A stretch of DNA of 64,000 nucleotides from Molossus alvarezi (lineage: Eukaryota; Chordata; Mammalia; Chiroptera; Molossidae), in assembly GCA_037176705.1 (NCBI GenBank), contig CM073886.1, positions 91,547,501 to 91,611,500 of the forward strand, given 5' to 3'. The notes under the pieces are model-generated. The model saw only the letters and a list, made by a program, of their open reading frames with translations. It made no database searches and was not told the origin of the DNA. Position numbers and translations under genes: made by a program. This document shows, in pieces, positions 47,630 through 58,006 of the stretch (positions are counted from its first letter, which is position 1; each line of letters starts with the position of its first letter).

Positions 47630-48317
47630 TGTTGTAATGAGTTATTAATTATAGAAAAGGGGCAAAGGGAAAGCCAGACATTACTGGCATGTCATTTGGA
47701 CAGCTTCACCAGGAAGCTGCAACTTTGCACTCCCCAGGGAACCACCTTCCCACTCCCTGCAGGTCGCTGGGGGACAGGGTCCAACAAAGGGGAGATAGAT
47801 ATATAAGCAATAAAATTGGGATGGCATAGGGAAGATGTCTGTCAGTCAAAACTTGGAAACAGAGATCACTGGCCAGAGTGGGCAGGGCCACTGCAAGCCT
47901 GCAAAAATTTGGGGATACATAATACCCTAAAAAAAGGAGTTCTCTTTCTTGGCTCTCCTGCATTCACCTGTGTTTCTTCCATAGCTATGTGGCCCTGCAC
48001 ACCCCACATGCAATGGACTGATGGGCTGCAGTGGGGAACACAAGCTAAGCTAGCCTTATGCTGGAATGGACTCTGCTCCTACATGAAAAGGAAACTTTGG
48101 ATGCTGCCTCTGATTCTAGCTCTGCTGAAGCCAAAGCTACACTTCATTCTTGGTGAGACAAGGGGAAATGGAATCTTGGCAATTTCACATAAATAAAGCT
48201 TTCTACAATACCTTATCCTCCTGTGCAAGTCTCAGAAAATTATTTTTCTTGGGATATTGCAAGAACCCACTCCCACAAGCAACCGGTGGAGACGAGGACT
48301 TCTCCCCACTGATAACA
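47630..48317 (+). mobile_element. Candidate solo LTR (class I-like)
   Basis: Possible ends TGTT...AACA. Contains ATATATAAGC near 47799 (TATA-like) and AATAAA at 48192-48197 followed by a GT/T-rich then C-rich tail (CAAGAACCCACTCCCACAAG), as in class I LTRs. The 126-aa frame at 47816-48196 lies inside and is probably incidental. Flanking 4 bp (ATAC, ATGT) do not agree well; the ends are provisional. Confidence 0.45.
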
Positions 48318-48699
48318 ATGTTATTATCAGTCATCAAAAATATGTTTTAGGAAACAATTGGAAGAGTTTTTTATATTGCAAACAAACCACTTTGGGTCAA
48401 CATGGGAAAATAGGCCAATGCAGTAAGCCTCCCTCAAGTGATGATTAAATAAAAGTGCTACATAAAGTGTTCAAAACCTTATCTGTTAAAATTATAGGTT
48501 GGGAGTCAAAACTCTAGGCTCTATGTATAGCTGTGAACTAGAAGAGCTGTTTGGTTTGAGGACTATGGTTCAGAAGCCAGCTGCTCTGGACCGAGTCAAC
48601 AGAAGAATACCAGCACACCAAGCCTGCACTACTTGTGGGTGTGAGGTTTGGATTTGCACCACCCAAGAAGCTGGGAAACCCTGTATAGAAAAAAAGTAA

Positions 48700-49200
48700 C
48701 ATGAAAATATCTCCTAAACCACAGCAAAGTCAAACACAAAACTGGCCCCAATTACCCAAAATTCAGGGCACTCGAGATTCATACAGAAATAACTTCTACT
48801 GAAGATAAGCTCACAGTCAAAATTTACAAAGTACGGCAGAAAAAATACCTGCTGGTAAAAAGTATAAGTAGATGTATGAATGGAAGAATTCACCTTTGAA
48901 GAACTACATATAACTGAAAAATATATAAAAATTTTAAAGTAAGTGTGTTCAAAGAGAATTTAAAAGAATAATACAGTCAAAAAGGCAAGAACGGGATATA
49001 ATAAAAACAAAAAGTGCATTTGAAAAAGAACTCAAATGGAGATTGTAAATGTAAAAGAGCAGATCAAAGAAGACAGATTTAGTGAAATAGAAAACATTGC
49101 TAAAAGAAACAATCTCCAAAATTCTCAGCTTCTCTTAGAGAGACATGGCAGAGGCTTCCTTGAATCTTTCTAAGCATTGAAGAGGAATATAAGGAATTTC
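48700..49200 (+). repeat. Possible old L1/HAL1 ORF1-like sequence
   Basis: Purine-rich sequence with repeated AAAAGAA-type runs and no long frame, reminiscent of degraded coiled-coil ORF1. Weak call. Confidence 0.25.
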
Positions 49201-49266
49201 AGAAAATCATTTTATTCAGCACTAAAACCAAGGCTTCTCTAAAAATTTCTTTTAAATAATACTCTA

Positions 49267-49472
49267 GCTTGGCCGGTGCGGCTCAGTGGTTGAGCTTCGA
49301 TTCATGCACCAAGAAGTTGCTGGTTCGATTCCTGGTCAGGGCACATGCCCAGGTTGTGGGCCCGATCCCCAGTGAGGGGCATGCAGCAGGCAGCTGATCA
49401 ATGTTCTCTCTCATCAATGTTTCTATCTCTCTCTCCTTCTCCCCTCCTCTCCAAAACCAATAAAGAAAAAAA
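49267..49472 (+). mobile_element. Ves SINE, short type
   Basis: Head CTTGGCCGGTGCGGCTCAGT, box-B-like GGTTCGATTCC, end ACCAATAAAG. Flanks TTTAAATAATACTCTA (49251-49266) and TTTAAATAATTCTATA (49473-49488) match in 14 of 16 positions. Confidence 0.92.
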
Positions 49473-49589
49473 TTTAAATAATTCTATATATATTTCTCTA
49501 ATAATTAAATTGTATTATACTCTTCTAAGTAGGCACTTCCAACTCCAGTGTCAAATCTGTGAGAACAATTCTGTGTGTTTCTAAGTCAC

Positions 49590-50460
49590 TGCCTTTCTGA
49601 TATGACTCCTAAAACCTTCACAGTCGCCATTCCTTTCAAATTCTTCCTTGGATCCACAACTTCTCTTTCTCCATTGGCTTCTCACATTAAAAACAATGAC
49701 AACAACAAAGACACAAAAACACAATTCCCCGAGTCTTGCATTTTGTTCTAGCTACCACCCTCCCTCCCTCTTCTTCTGTTGAAGCCAAATTTCTCAAACT
49801 GTCTCTACTTGTTTTCCATTTTTTTCACTTTTGCAAATATTCTTTGACTTATTTCCAGCTGTTACCAGATACAACAGTTATTTTTAAGTTTTCATCTGTC
49901 TTGATCTCTTGGTTGCATTTGACACTGTTGATCATTCTCTTCTTAAACATTTAAAAATGTCTTTAAACATTTGTCACTTCTCTTGATTTTTATGACACAA
50001 TGTTTTTTCTTATCTTTCTGCTTGTTGTTCAGTGCATCTTCCTTTTACCTCCCATGAAGTTGCAGTTCCTTAAGGCTTACTTCTAAACTGCCTTCTCATT
50101 TTTTTTCTTCCCAATCTGTATAATTTCCCAACGCAATGGACCCATAGCTTCTCTTAATACCTGTATACAAATAACTTTCAGATTTATAACTCTAGCCCTA
50201 GACTCTCTTTTGAGCTCCAAAATCATAAAGACACTATTTCAAGAAATTCTTCTCTGACTCCTTAATCTAAAATAGGTCCCCAGTTATATGCTCATAGCAA
50301 CATGTACTTCTCCGTTACATGTTTATTGTAGTTTTAACGTGAGAGCTTGATTAGCATCTGCCCTCAGATTGTAAGCTCGCTGGTGAACACATTGCCTGCT
50401 ATATAGTACGCACTCAGTATCATTTGAATGAATGAGATATTATGTTTAATAAATGAACAA
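49590..50460 (+). mobile_element. L2 LINE 3' region, diverged
   Basis: GCATTTGACACTGTTGATCA (49915), GATTTATAACTCTAGCCCTA (50181) and the 3' end CAGATTGTAAGCTCGCTGGT (50366) follow L2 ORF2-to-3' order. Confidence 0.65.
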
Positions 50461-51138
50461 TGTTTGCAAATAATTTAGTTTCTAAATTCCTCATTTCTAA
50501 TCTATCTAATCTATCCTCATTTCTAATCTATTTTGTTATTCCTATACTCTAAATCTATATGCATTCTGATTCTCTTTCTTGACTGGGGGAGTTGGGAAGT
50601 ATGTGTAAACCTGGAGATGTTCCTGAGATGTGTATGAGGTTCTCAGTTCTCTTTCGTCGTGTGATAGTGAGGGAAAGAAAAAAGACAGCTTGCCGACTAA
50701 TAGCTTATTATTTTAAAATAAAACAAGTTTCTAAGAAGATAGATAGATATAGTCGAGACACATTATGCCTCTTTAGGATAGTCAGCAATATGTGACTGAA
50801 GAAACTCACCTTTTATTCACTCTATTGTATCCACAGTGTGGTGTCCTAGTTTTAACCTCCCCTCTGGGAATAAGCAAGCTTTTTTGATAAATAACATAAC
50901 AGGCAGAGAGTAGAACAATGAAATTCTCCAGAATAGTGCTTCAAGTTTAAAACCATGCTTATACTGATGGTTACACAACAACAACAAAAAAACATTAGGT
51001 ACACGTTTTATTCCAGTTCCATGGACATCAATAACATTTCATTTCACAAATATAATATTTACTTAAGCCTTTCAAGCATAATGTTGTGTATAATATTCTC
51101 AATTAAAAATTTAAATGTTGCCCTATTTGTGGAAATTA
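50461..51138. other. Intronic sequence with no recognised feature
   Basis: Nothing supported; CTAATCTATC-type units recur near 50500-50535. Confidence 0.4.
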
Positions 51139-51493
51139 TTATATATTATGGACTGAATGTTTGTGTCCTCAGATTCCTGTGTTGAAATCCTTACCCTCAA
51201 TGTGATGGTATTTGGGGGTGGGGCCTCTGGGAGGTGCTTAAACCATGAGGGTTAACTCATGAATGGGATTAGTGCCCCTGTAAAAGCCGGCCCGGAGAGC
51301 TCCCTCGCCCTTTCCAACATGTGAGGATGCAGTGAGATGACCATCTGTGAATCAGGAAGCCAAGCTCTCACTACACAGTGAATCTACTGGCACTTTGATC
51401 TTGGCCTTTCCTGCCTCCAGAACGGTGAGAAATAGATGCTTGTTTAATCCACCTACATTATTTTTGTTATAGCAGCCAGAGCAGACTAAGACA
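51139..51493 (+). mobile_element. MaLR (MLT/MST-type) solo LTR
   Basis: TTATGGACTGAATGTTTGTG, GGGGTGGGGCCTCTGGGAGG, CATGAATGGGATTAGTGCCC and the end CAGAGCAGACTAAGACA are typical. Orientation is opposite to the copy at 39.6 kb. Confidence 0.88.
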
Positions 51494-51776
51494 TTGGGTT
51501 AAATATAATACAGAAGACATTATTGTTCTGATTTAAAAAGTAATACATGCGAGAAAAACACACAAAAAATAAAACTTCAAATTATACTTTATCTTGGATA
51601 ACCAAGATAAACATTGTTAGTATTTTATATATTATTTTAAATTTTGTTTTTGATGTGTGTGCATGATTTTTTTAAATAAAAATAAGATTATGGCATACAT
51701 ATTTTCCCAAAATGTGAACATTTTGCAAACCTGTATTCTTTTCTTTCCTTCATAATGGATGCAAACTATTCTACAA

Positions 51777-52260
51777 CAGTGGTTATTAACTGGGGTGATT
51801 TTCTTTTTTTAATTCTCACCCGAGGACATTTTTTCCATGTTTTGTTCAGATAGAGTAGGAGGGAGAGAGAGGAAGAGAGAAACATTGACGTGAAAGGAAC
51901 ACATCAAGTGGCTGCCACCCACATGACCCAACCAGGGCCGGGGACAAACTGCAACCGAGGCACATGCCCTTAGCAGGAACTGAACCCGGGTCTCTCTGGA
52001 CCGCAGGCTGATGATCTAACCACACAGCCAAACCAGCCAGGGCTTAACTGAGGCAATTTTGATGAAGGGGACATTGGGCAATGTTTGGAAACATTTTTTA
52101 CTGCCATGACTGAATGACGGAATATGTGAGTGTTACTAATGCCTGCTCATCCAATATATGGAGGCCAGGAATGCTGCTAAACATCTATAATGCACAGGCA
52201 GCACCCCACCTCCAAGAAAATGACAGTCCAAAATGTCATAAGTGACAAGGTTAAGAAAAT
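51777..52260 (+). mobile_element. MER20-type hAT transposon split by a SINE
   Basis: CAGTGGTTATTAACTGGGG at the left, then (after the SINE) GGGACATTGGGCAATGTTTG, GGAATGCTGCTAAACATCTA and CAAGGTTAAGAAAA at the right give MER20 order. Confidence 0.8.
51803..52043 (-). mobile_element. Ves SINE, long type, inside MER20
   Basis: Complete SINE. Flanks TTAACTGGGGTGATTTT (51786-51802) and TTAACTGAGGCAATTTT (52044-52060) agree in 14 of 17 positions. Confidence 0.92.
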
Positions 52261-52262
52261 AC

Positions 52263-52888
52263 TACCATTGTGACAACTTGGATGGATCTTGAGAATATCA
52301 TGCTAAATGAAATAAGTCAGACAGGAAAAGTCAAGAATCATATGATTTCACTCATGTGTGGGATATAAAACTAAAAGCAACAGCCCTGGCCTGGTGGCTC
52401 ACTTGGTTGGAGAGTCATCCCATACACTAACAGGCTGTGCATTCGACTCCTGGTCAGGGCACATTCCAGGTTGCTAGTTCAATTCCCTGGTCTGGGTGGG
52501 TATGGGGGGCAACCAATTGATGTTTCTTTCTCACATCGATATTTTTCTTTCTCCCTTCCTTTCTCTCTAAAACCAATTAAAAAACAAACAAACAAACAAA
52601 CAAACATATCTTTGAGTGAGGATAAAAACAAAACAAAACTGAAAAGAACAAATGAACAATCAAGAAAACAAACGAAAGTCATAGACACATGCAACAGTAC
52701 GGTGGTTACCAAAGGGAAGCAGGTGGGAGGGTTGTAAAGGGGGTCAAACATATGGCGACAGAAGATTTGACTTTGGGTGTTGAGCACACAATGCAATACA
52801 AAGATGATGTATCATAAAACTGTACACTTGAAACCTATATAATTTTATTAACCAATATTAACCCAATAAATTTAATGAAAAAAAAAAA
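52263..52888 (+). mobile_element. 5'-truncated L1 3' end
   Basis: Begins ACTTGGATGGATCTTGAGAA-like ORF2 end sequence and finishes with ACCCAATAAATTTAATG and an A-run. Possible TSD AAGAAAATAC (52253-52262) and AAGAGAATAT (52889-52898). Contains a SINE. Confidence 0.85.
52384..52639 (+). mobile_element. Ves-family SINE, third type
   Basis: Head GCCCTGGCCTGGTGGCTCAC, TTGGTTGGAGAGTCATCCC; the tail has (AAAC)n plus CTTTGAGTGAGGATAAAA. Flanks CTAAAAGCAA and CTGAAAAGAACAA are similar. Confidence 0.88.
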
Positions 52889-52938
52889 AGAGAATATGGC
52901 AAAAAGAAAAAAATATTGTGAATAAGCAAATGGGTATT

Positions 52939-52966
52939 AAAAACAAAACAAAACAAAACAAAACCC
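52939..52966. repeat. (AAAAC)n simple repeat
   Basis: About five AAAAC units between two tail-to-tail L1 3' ends. Confidence 0.9.
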
Positions 52967-53360
52967 TGTTTCAGTGCACAATGTATTTAATTTCTTTTTA
53001 TTATTTTTGAAAGTATTACGGATGTCCATCTTTTTTCCCCATTGACACCCCCTCCTCCCCCATCTCACTCCCTCCTATTTTCCCCAACCTACTGTCTGTG
53101 TCCATTGGTTGTGCATATAGGCATATAAGTTCTTTTGTTTATCTCTTTCCACCCCTCCCACCCCCCGACCCTCTAAGGTTTGTCAGTCTGTTCCCTACTT
53201 CCATGACTCTGAATCTATTTTGGTCAACAGCTTATTTTGTTCATGACATTCCATAAATAAGTGAGATAATGTGGTACTTGTCTTTCTCTGACTGGCTTAT
53301 TTCGCTCAGCATAATACTCTCCATGCCCCTCCATGTGGTCTCAAAGGGTAAGAGATATTT

Positions 53361-53639
53361 CTATATTACAGCTGCATAGTATTCCATTGTGTATATGTAC
53401 CACCACTTTTTTATCCATTCATCTACTGATGGACACTTGGGATGTTTCCAGATCTTAGCGATTATAAATAATGCTGCTATGAACATAGGGATGCATATAT
53501 TCTTTCTGATTGGTGTTTCAGGCTTCTTAGGAAATATTCCTAGAAGTGGAATCACTGGGTCAAATGGCAGTTCCATTTTTAATTTTTTAGGAAGCAACCA
53601 ATTGTTTTCCATAGTGGCTGCACCAGTCTGCATTCCCAC
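53361..53639 (-). pseudogene. L1 ORF2 C-terminal end remnant
   Basis: 93 codons with MELPFDPVIPLLGIFPKKPE, PKCPSVDEWIKKWW and YIYTMEYYAAV. Parallels the 40574-40954 remnant and belongs to a similar L1 subfamily. Confidence 0.88.
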
Positions 53640-53741
53640 CAGCAGTGTATTAGAGTCCCCTTTTCTCTACATTCTGTTGTTTGAGGATTTGTTGATAGCC
53701 GCCATTCTGACAGGTGTGAGGTGATATCTCATTGTCATATT

Positions 53742-53936
53742 ATTGATTTTTTTTTTTTTTGAGAGAGAGAGAAAAATAGAAACATCGATGTGAGAGAGAA
53801 ACATCAACCGGTTGCCTCTTGCATGCCCCCTACTGGGGATAAAGCCCACAACCCAGGCATGTGCCCTGACTGGGAATCGAACCTGAACCTCTTGGTCCAG
53901 GAATGACACTCAATCCACTAAGCCACACCAGCCGCA
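53742..53936 (-). mobile_element. Ves SINE, short type, inside L1
   Basis: The head at the right (minus strand GGCTGGTGTGGCTTAGTGGA) is intact; a T-run (A-tail) is at the left. It shares the target (TCATTGT-type) with the next SINE. Confidence 0.88.
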
Positions 53937-53949
53937 TTCATTATTGTTT

Positions 53950-54390
53950 GTTTGTTTTTTATCCTCACCCGAGGACATTTTTTCATTTATCTTCAGATAG
54001 ACCGGGAGGGAGAGAGGGAGGAAGAGGGACAGAGAAACATTGATGTGAAAGAAACACATTGAGTAGCTGCTCCCCACACGACCCCAACTGGGGCCAGGGA
54101 CAAACTGCAACTGAGGTACGTGCCCTTACTAGAAGTGGCTCTCAACCTGTGTGTCACGAACCCTTTGGGGGTCGGACGACCCTTTCACAGGGGTCGCTTA
54201 CGACATAACAGCAAAATTACAGTTATGAAGTAGCAACAACAATTTTATGGTTGGGGGTCGCCACAACATGAGGAACTGTATTAAATGGTCACGGTATTAG
54301 GAAGGTTGAGAACCACTGCAGCGGAAACCGAACCTGGGACTCTCTGGTCTGCAGGGTGACGCTCTAACTGCTGAGCCAAACTGACCAGGG
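53950..54390 (-). mobile_element. Ves SINE, long type, split by a hAT element
   Basis: SINE tail to centre lies at 53950-54132 and the head at 54319-54390, interrupted by 54133-54318. Flanks TCATTATTGTTTG and TCATTGTTGTTTT are similar. Confidence 0.9.
54133..54318. mobile_element. SPIN-like non-autonomous hAT inside a Ves SINE
   Basis: 186 bp: AGTGGCTCTCAACCTGTGTG at the left and GGTTGAGAACCACTG at the right, with CATAACAGCAAAATTACAGT inside. Related to, but internally different from, the copy at 30945-31169. The 8-bp TSD has decayed: it sits at the SINE's CTTAGCGG, with CTTACTAG on the left and CAGCGG on the right. Confidence 0.85.
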
Positions 54391-54728
54391 CTCATTGTTG
54401 TTTTAATTTGCATCTCTCTGATGATTAGAGATGTTGAGAATTTTTTCATATGTCTCCTGGCCATTGGTATGTTCTGTTTGGAGAAGTGTTTATTCAGGTC
54501 CTCTGCCCATTTTTTAGTTGGATTGTCTGTCTTCCTTTTGTTGAGTTATATGAGCACTCTACATATTTTGGATATTATCCCCTTATTCAATGTATCATTG
54601 GCAAATATGTTCTCCCAGAGAGCGGGTTCCCTTTTCATTTTGATGATGGGTTCTTTTGCTGTGCAGAAGCTTTGAAGTTTGATGTAGTCCCATTTATTAA
54701 TTTTTTCCTTTGTTTCTCTTGCCCTAGG

Positions 54729-54974
54729 TTATGTATCAGTGAAAATTCTGCTACATATAATGTATGAGATTTTTCTGTCTAAATCTTCTTCTAGGATTTT
54801 TATGGTTTCATGAGTTACATTTAAGCCTTTTATCCATTTTGAGTTTATTCTTGTGTATGGTGTAAGCTGGTGGTCTAGTTTCATTGTTTTACATGTAGCT
54901 GTCCAATTTTCCCAACACCATTTATTGAAGAGACTGTCTTTTCTCCGTTGTATGCTCTTGCCTCCTTTGTCCAA
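54729..54974 (-). pseudogene. L1 ORF2 C-terminal region remnant
   Basis: Reads [20 protein letters not shown] and [20 protein letters not shown]. Matches the 41192-41734 remnant of the other L1. Confidence 0.88.
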
Positions 54975-55189
54975 TATTAATAGTGCATACTGTCTTGGGT
55001 CAATTTCTGGGTTCTCTGTTCTGTTCCATTGACCTATATGCCTGTTCTTGTGCCAGTACCAGGCTGTTTTGATTATGATGGCTTTGCAGTATATCTTGGT
55101 ATCTGGTGTTGTGATCCCTCCCAGTTTGTTCTTCTTTTTAATGATTGCTATGACTATTTGAGGTGTTTTTGGTTCCCTATAAACTTTCT

Positions 55190-55550
55190 GGCTAAAAAAA
55201 AATCACCAGAGCAGAGTTTCTGTCTGGCAGAGGCGCTGGGAACACAATGGATTTTAAATGTTGCAGTCAATGGAAGATGAAATGAAATCTTATACTACAT
55301 AGTCATTAATTTCTGAAGACATATTACCAAATCTCCACTGTACTCTTTCTATGTAGACGCATAAAGTCCCTTTCAATATTCCTACATGTCTTTGTGATGT
55401 ATTCTCATCGGGAGGCTTTTGAAAAGCTAAGAAAAATCCTGGCACCCAATCCCTTAAACACCAAATGCTTTTCTTCATGTATAAGGTGTAGTTTGAAATT
55501 ACGCTGATTGCTAGATCCTGTTATTTTATGCCTTAATACAGAAGCACATT
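55190..55550. other. Intronic sequence with no recognised feature
   Basis: Nothing supported. Confidence 0.4.
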
Positions 55551-55552
55551 TT

Positions 55553-55678
55553 TGGGTGGGACAAAGTAGGTTTATAGTTGTGAATATGTGAAACACAGTT
55601 TATTTTTGTATTATTATTTATTAATTATTGCATTATTTTCCATATGAGCCACTATAAACCTACTTTTGTCTCACCCTG
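55553..55678. mobile_element. Mariner/Tc1-type MITE
   Basis: Ends are inverted: GGGTGGGACAAAGTAGGTTT at the left and AAACCTACTTTTGTCTCACC at the right, with TTTATAGTT/ACTATAAA extending the match. A TA follows at 55679-55680. AT-rich centre (TTATTATTTATTAATTATTG). Homologous to 8726-8830. Confidence 0.75.
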
Positions 55679-55680
55679 TA

Positions 55681-56419
55681 TTACTATATCACAAATGTTT
55701 ATTATTTTGATAACTTTTCAGTATAATTACTTTATTGTCCATGTACTTTCTTTTATGCATTTAAAATATTTTTTAAAAGTTTGCCAAAGAAGTCTATGGC
55801 ACACACACAAAAGTTAAGAACCCACGGTCTAAGTATGAAATACAGGCAACTTGTTTACCTCAGTTCAAAATCTGTTCATAGAATTCTTAGGGCCAGATAT
55901 GTTTCAAAATGTGGAATTTTCAAATTGTCAGTTGGTGGAGAATCTACATATAATACAATGCCCAGCACAGTCTGAGGGTAGCAGCCTGGAATCAAACATA
56001 CTAATAATTCTTCAGTAGAACATAGGAAAATACCAAGTGGAGTAAATAAAAGCAATAAATAGTTTTTCATTAATTAATTCAGGTTTTACTGTCAAATGCA
56101 CTTAGATCAGGACAGGTTTTGTGATCAAATGAATTACAAAAACAAAAATAAAAGCTGGATGGAAGAGGGCAAACGGGGGGCAATGGGGACATTTGTAAAA
56201 GTGTCAACAAAAAAGTTATAAAAACTTTTGTTTTTCAGAGTTTTTTGAAGTTTGGAATTGCGATAAGGGAACATGAGTTCTCTCTTAGCACAGATAAATA
56301 AAATAGTCATCTGCTTGTCCTTTTCTCAAGTTACACCCACTTTCTCCCCTAAGTTTGAATTAATAGCTTTTCTACTCTGTATTATTTAAATTTTGTTAGT
56401 AGCAAGCTTTTCTCAAAAA
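55681..56419. other. Intronic sequence with no recognised feature
   Basis: Nothing supported. Confidence 0.4.
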
Positions 56420-56429
56420 TTTGGATACA

Positions 56430-56678
56430 GCCCTGGCCAGTTTGGCTCAGCGGTTAAGAGCAACAGCCTGCGGACCAGAGAGTCCCAGGTTCGGTTCCCG
56501 CTAAGGGCACGTACCTCAGTTGCAGTTTGTCCCCGGCCCTGTTGGGGTCGTGTGGGTGGCAACCAGTTGATGTGTCTCTCTCACAGCGATGTTTCTCTCT
56601 CTCTCTTCCTCCCTCTCTCCGTCCTGCTCTATCTGAAGATAAATGCAAAAATGTCCTCAAATGAGGACAAAAAACAAG
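56430..56678 (+). mobile_element. Ves SINE, long type
   Basis: Head GCCCTGGCCAGTTTGGCTCA, box-B-like GGTTCGGTTCC (56488-56498), tail GTCCTCAAATGAGGACAAAA. TSD TTTGGATACA (56420-56429) and TTTGGATGCA (56679-56688), one mismatch. Confidence 0.93.
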
Positions 56679-56689
56679 TTTGGATGCAC

Positions 56690-57340
56690 TAGTTAAACTC
56701 GTAGCAGAAAGTCATCTTGTGTCTTTACTATAATTCAGGGAAACCAGGTGATGACACTCTAACAACAGGTAATCGTTCTGAGTGCACAACATCCCTTTTA
56801 GTGAGGACTCGGATGTTTTTGCCTGTTAGTCGCCTATAATTTTCTGGGCTCATCCTCTCAGCAAAATATTTATCCCTTCAATCACATATCACACATACAC
56901 ATTATAATAGTAATAACTTTATAGAGGAGGAAGAGCCTATATAACATAATATCTCTTAGACCAATTAAAAGTTGAAAAGTGAATCTCAATTCTCACTTTA
57001 ACTATTAAAAGAGCTTTTTTGCTGACCATTGTAGAGTCCTCCAGCACTTTTTTTTCCCTGTGTGGTACTGACAAACATTGAGATGTTCCATTAATTTATG
57101 ACCCATTTTGGGGAAAACACATTCATTTGCCAAAGAACACAAATATTGGAAAGGAAAAGCAAGGGAAAAGGAAAAACATATTTTATAATCCATCAAATTG
57201 TGAAAAAAAGGCACATAAAATAAATGGACGAACACAATCTGCCTGCTCTGCTGGGAAATTACACGAGTACACTGAGAGCAGCATAAACCAAGCCATGGCA
57301 GTGCTGGTAACAGCCCTGCAGAATTATACCATACAAATGA
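56690..57340. other. Intronic sequence with no recognised feature
   Basis: Frames at 57005-57235 and 57127-57366 overlap on opposite strands and match nothing I recognise. Confidence 0.35.
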
Positions 57341-57344
57341 TTAA

Positions 57345-57420
57345 ACTACATTCGAAAGAAACTTGAAACCTATATCTTATTAATCAATGTTACCTTAATA
57401 AATTTAATTTTAAAAAGAAA
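57345..57420 (+). mobile_element. Very short L1 3' end
   Basis: ACTTGAAACCTATATCTTAT and CTTAATAAATTTAATTTTAA match the 3' UTR end of the L1 at 52.3-52.9 kb. Confidence 0.7.
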
Positions 57421-57520
57421 CAAATATATGACCTTTGTGATGCAAGTTTAAATCAAAACAGTAAACTTAGAACAGTAAGCTCTTTATATAAAATTCGATA
57501 TTAAATAAACCTAATTTACA

Positions 57521-57545
57521 CACACACACACACAGAGAGAGAGAG
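57521..57545. repeat. (CA)n-(GA)n microsatellite
   Basis: (AC)n followed directly by (AG)n. Confidence 0.9.
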
Positions 57546-57793
57546 AACTAAAACAAAATTATATGTAACTGAAGATATTCTAGTTTTTCAGTTGGGCAGT
57601 GGGTTTGTAAGAATTCATCAAAACATTAATAACTAAAATAAATCACAAATAAAGTAAAATGAAATAAATAAGTCTACATTGTGCAAAATCAATGATGATG
57701 TTTTGTCATAAACTATGAGTCATGTAAAATCCCATTTTTGGGAAACTGAGGAAATAAGAAATGTTTAACATTAAAAAAAAAAAAAAGTTAACA

Positions 57794-57997
57794 GGTCTGG
57801 CTTAGTTAGTTGAGTGTTGTCCCATATACCAAAAGGTAGCCAGTTTGATTCCTGGTTAGGGCACATGCCCAGGTTTTGGGCTTGAGCCACAGTAAGGGGC
57901 ATGCAAGAGGCAGAGTCGATCATTGTTTCTCTCTTTTTTCCCTTCTTCCTTCCTCTCTCTAAAAAAATTCAATGAAAACGTATTTAATTTTTTTTTT
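57794..57997 (+). mobile_element. Ves-family SINE, third type
   Basis: Head GGTCTGGCTTAGTTAGTTGA, CCCATATACCAAAAGGTAGC, and a CT-rich centre. TSD AAGTTAACA is perfect at 57785-57793 and 57998-58006. Confidence 0.9.
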
Positions 57998-58006
57998 AAG
58001 TTAACA

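Larger units (their letters stand above)
52990..55188 (-). mobile_element. 5'-truncated L1 with nested insertions
   Basis: The 3' UTR is at the left; ORF2 remnants are at 53361-53639 and 54729-54974. L1 order is interrupted at 53740-54390 by two SINEs and resumes at CATTGTTGTTTTAATTTGCA. The 5' truncation is near 55188. Confidence 0.88.

Noticed and set aside
47816..48196. 126-aa open frame
   Set aside because: Lies within a candidate LTR; no recognisable domain or codon signature.
56430..56510. tRNA gene-like A and B boxes
   Set aside because: They belong to the tRNA-derived head of SINEs present in many copies, not to a tRNA gene.
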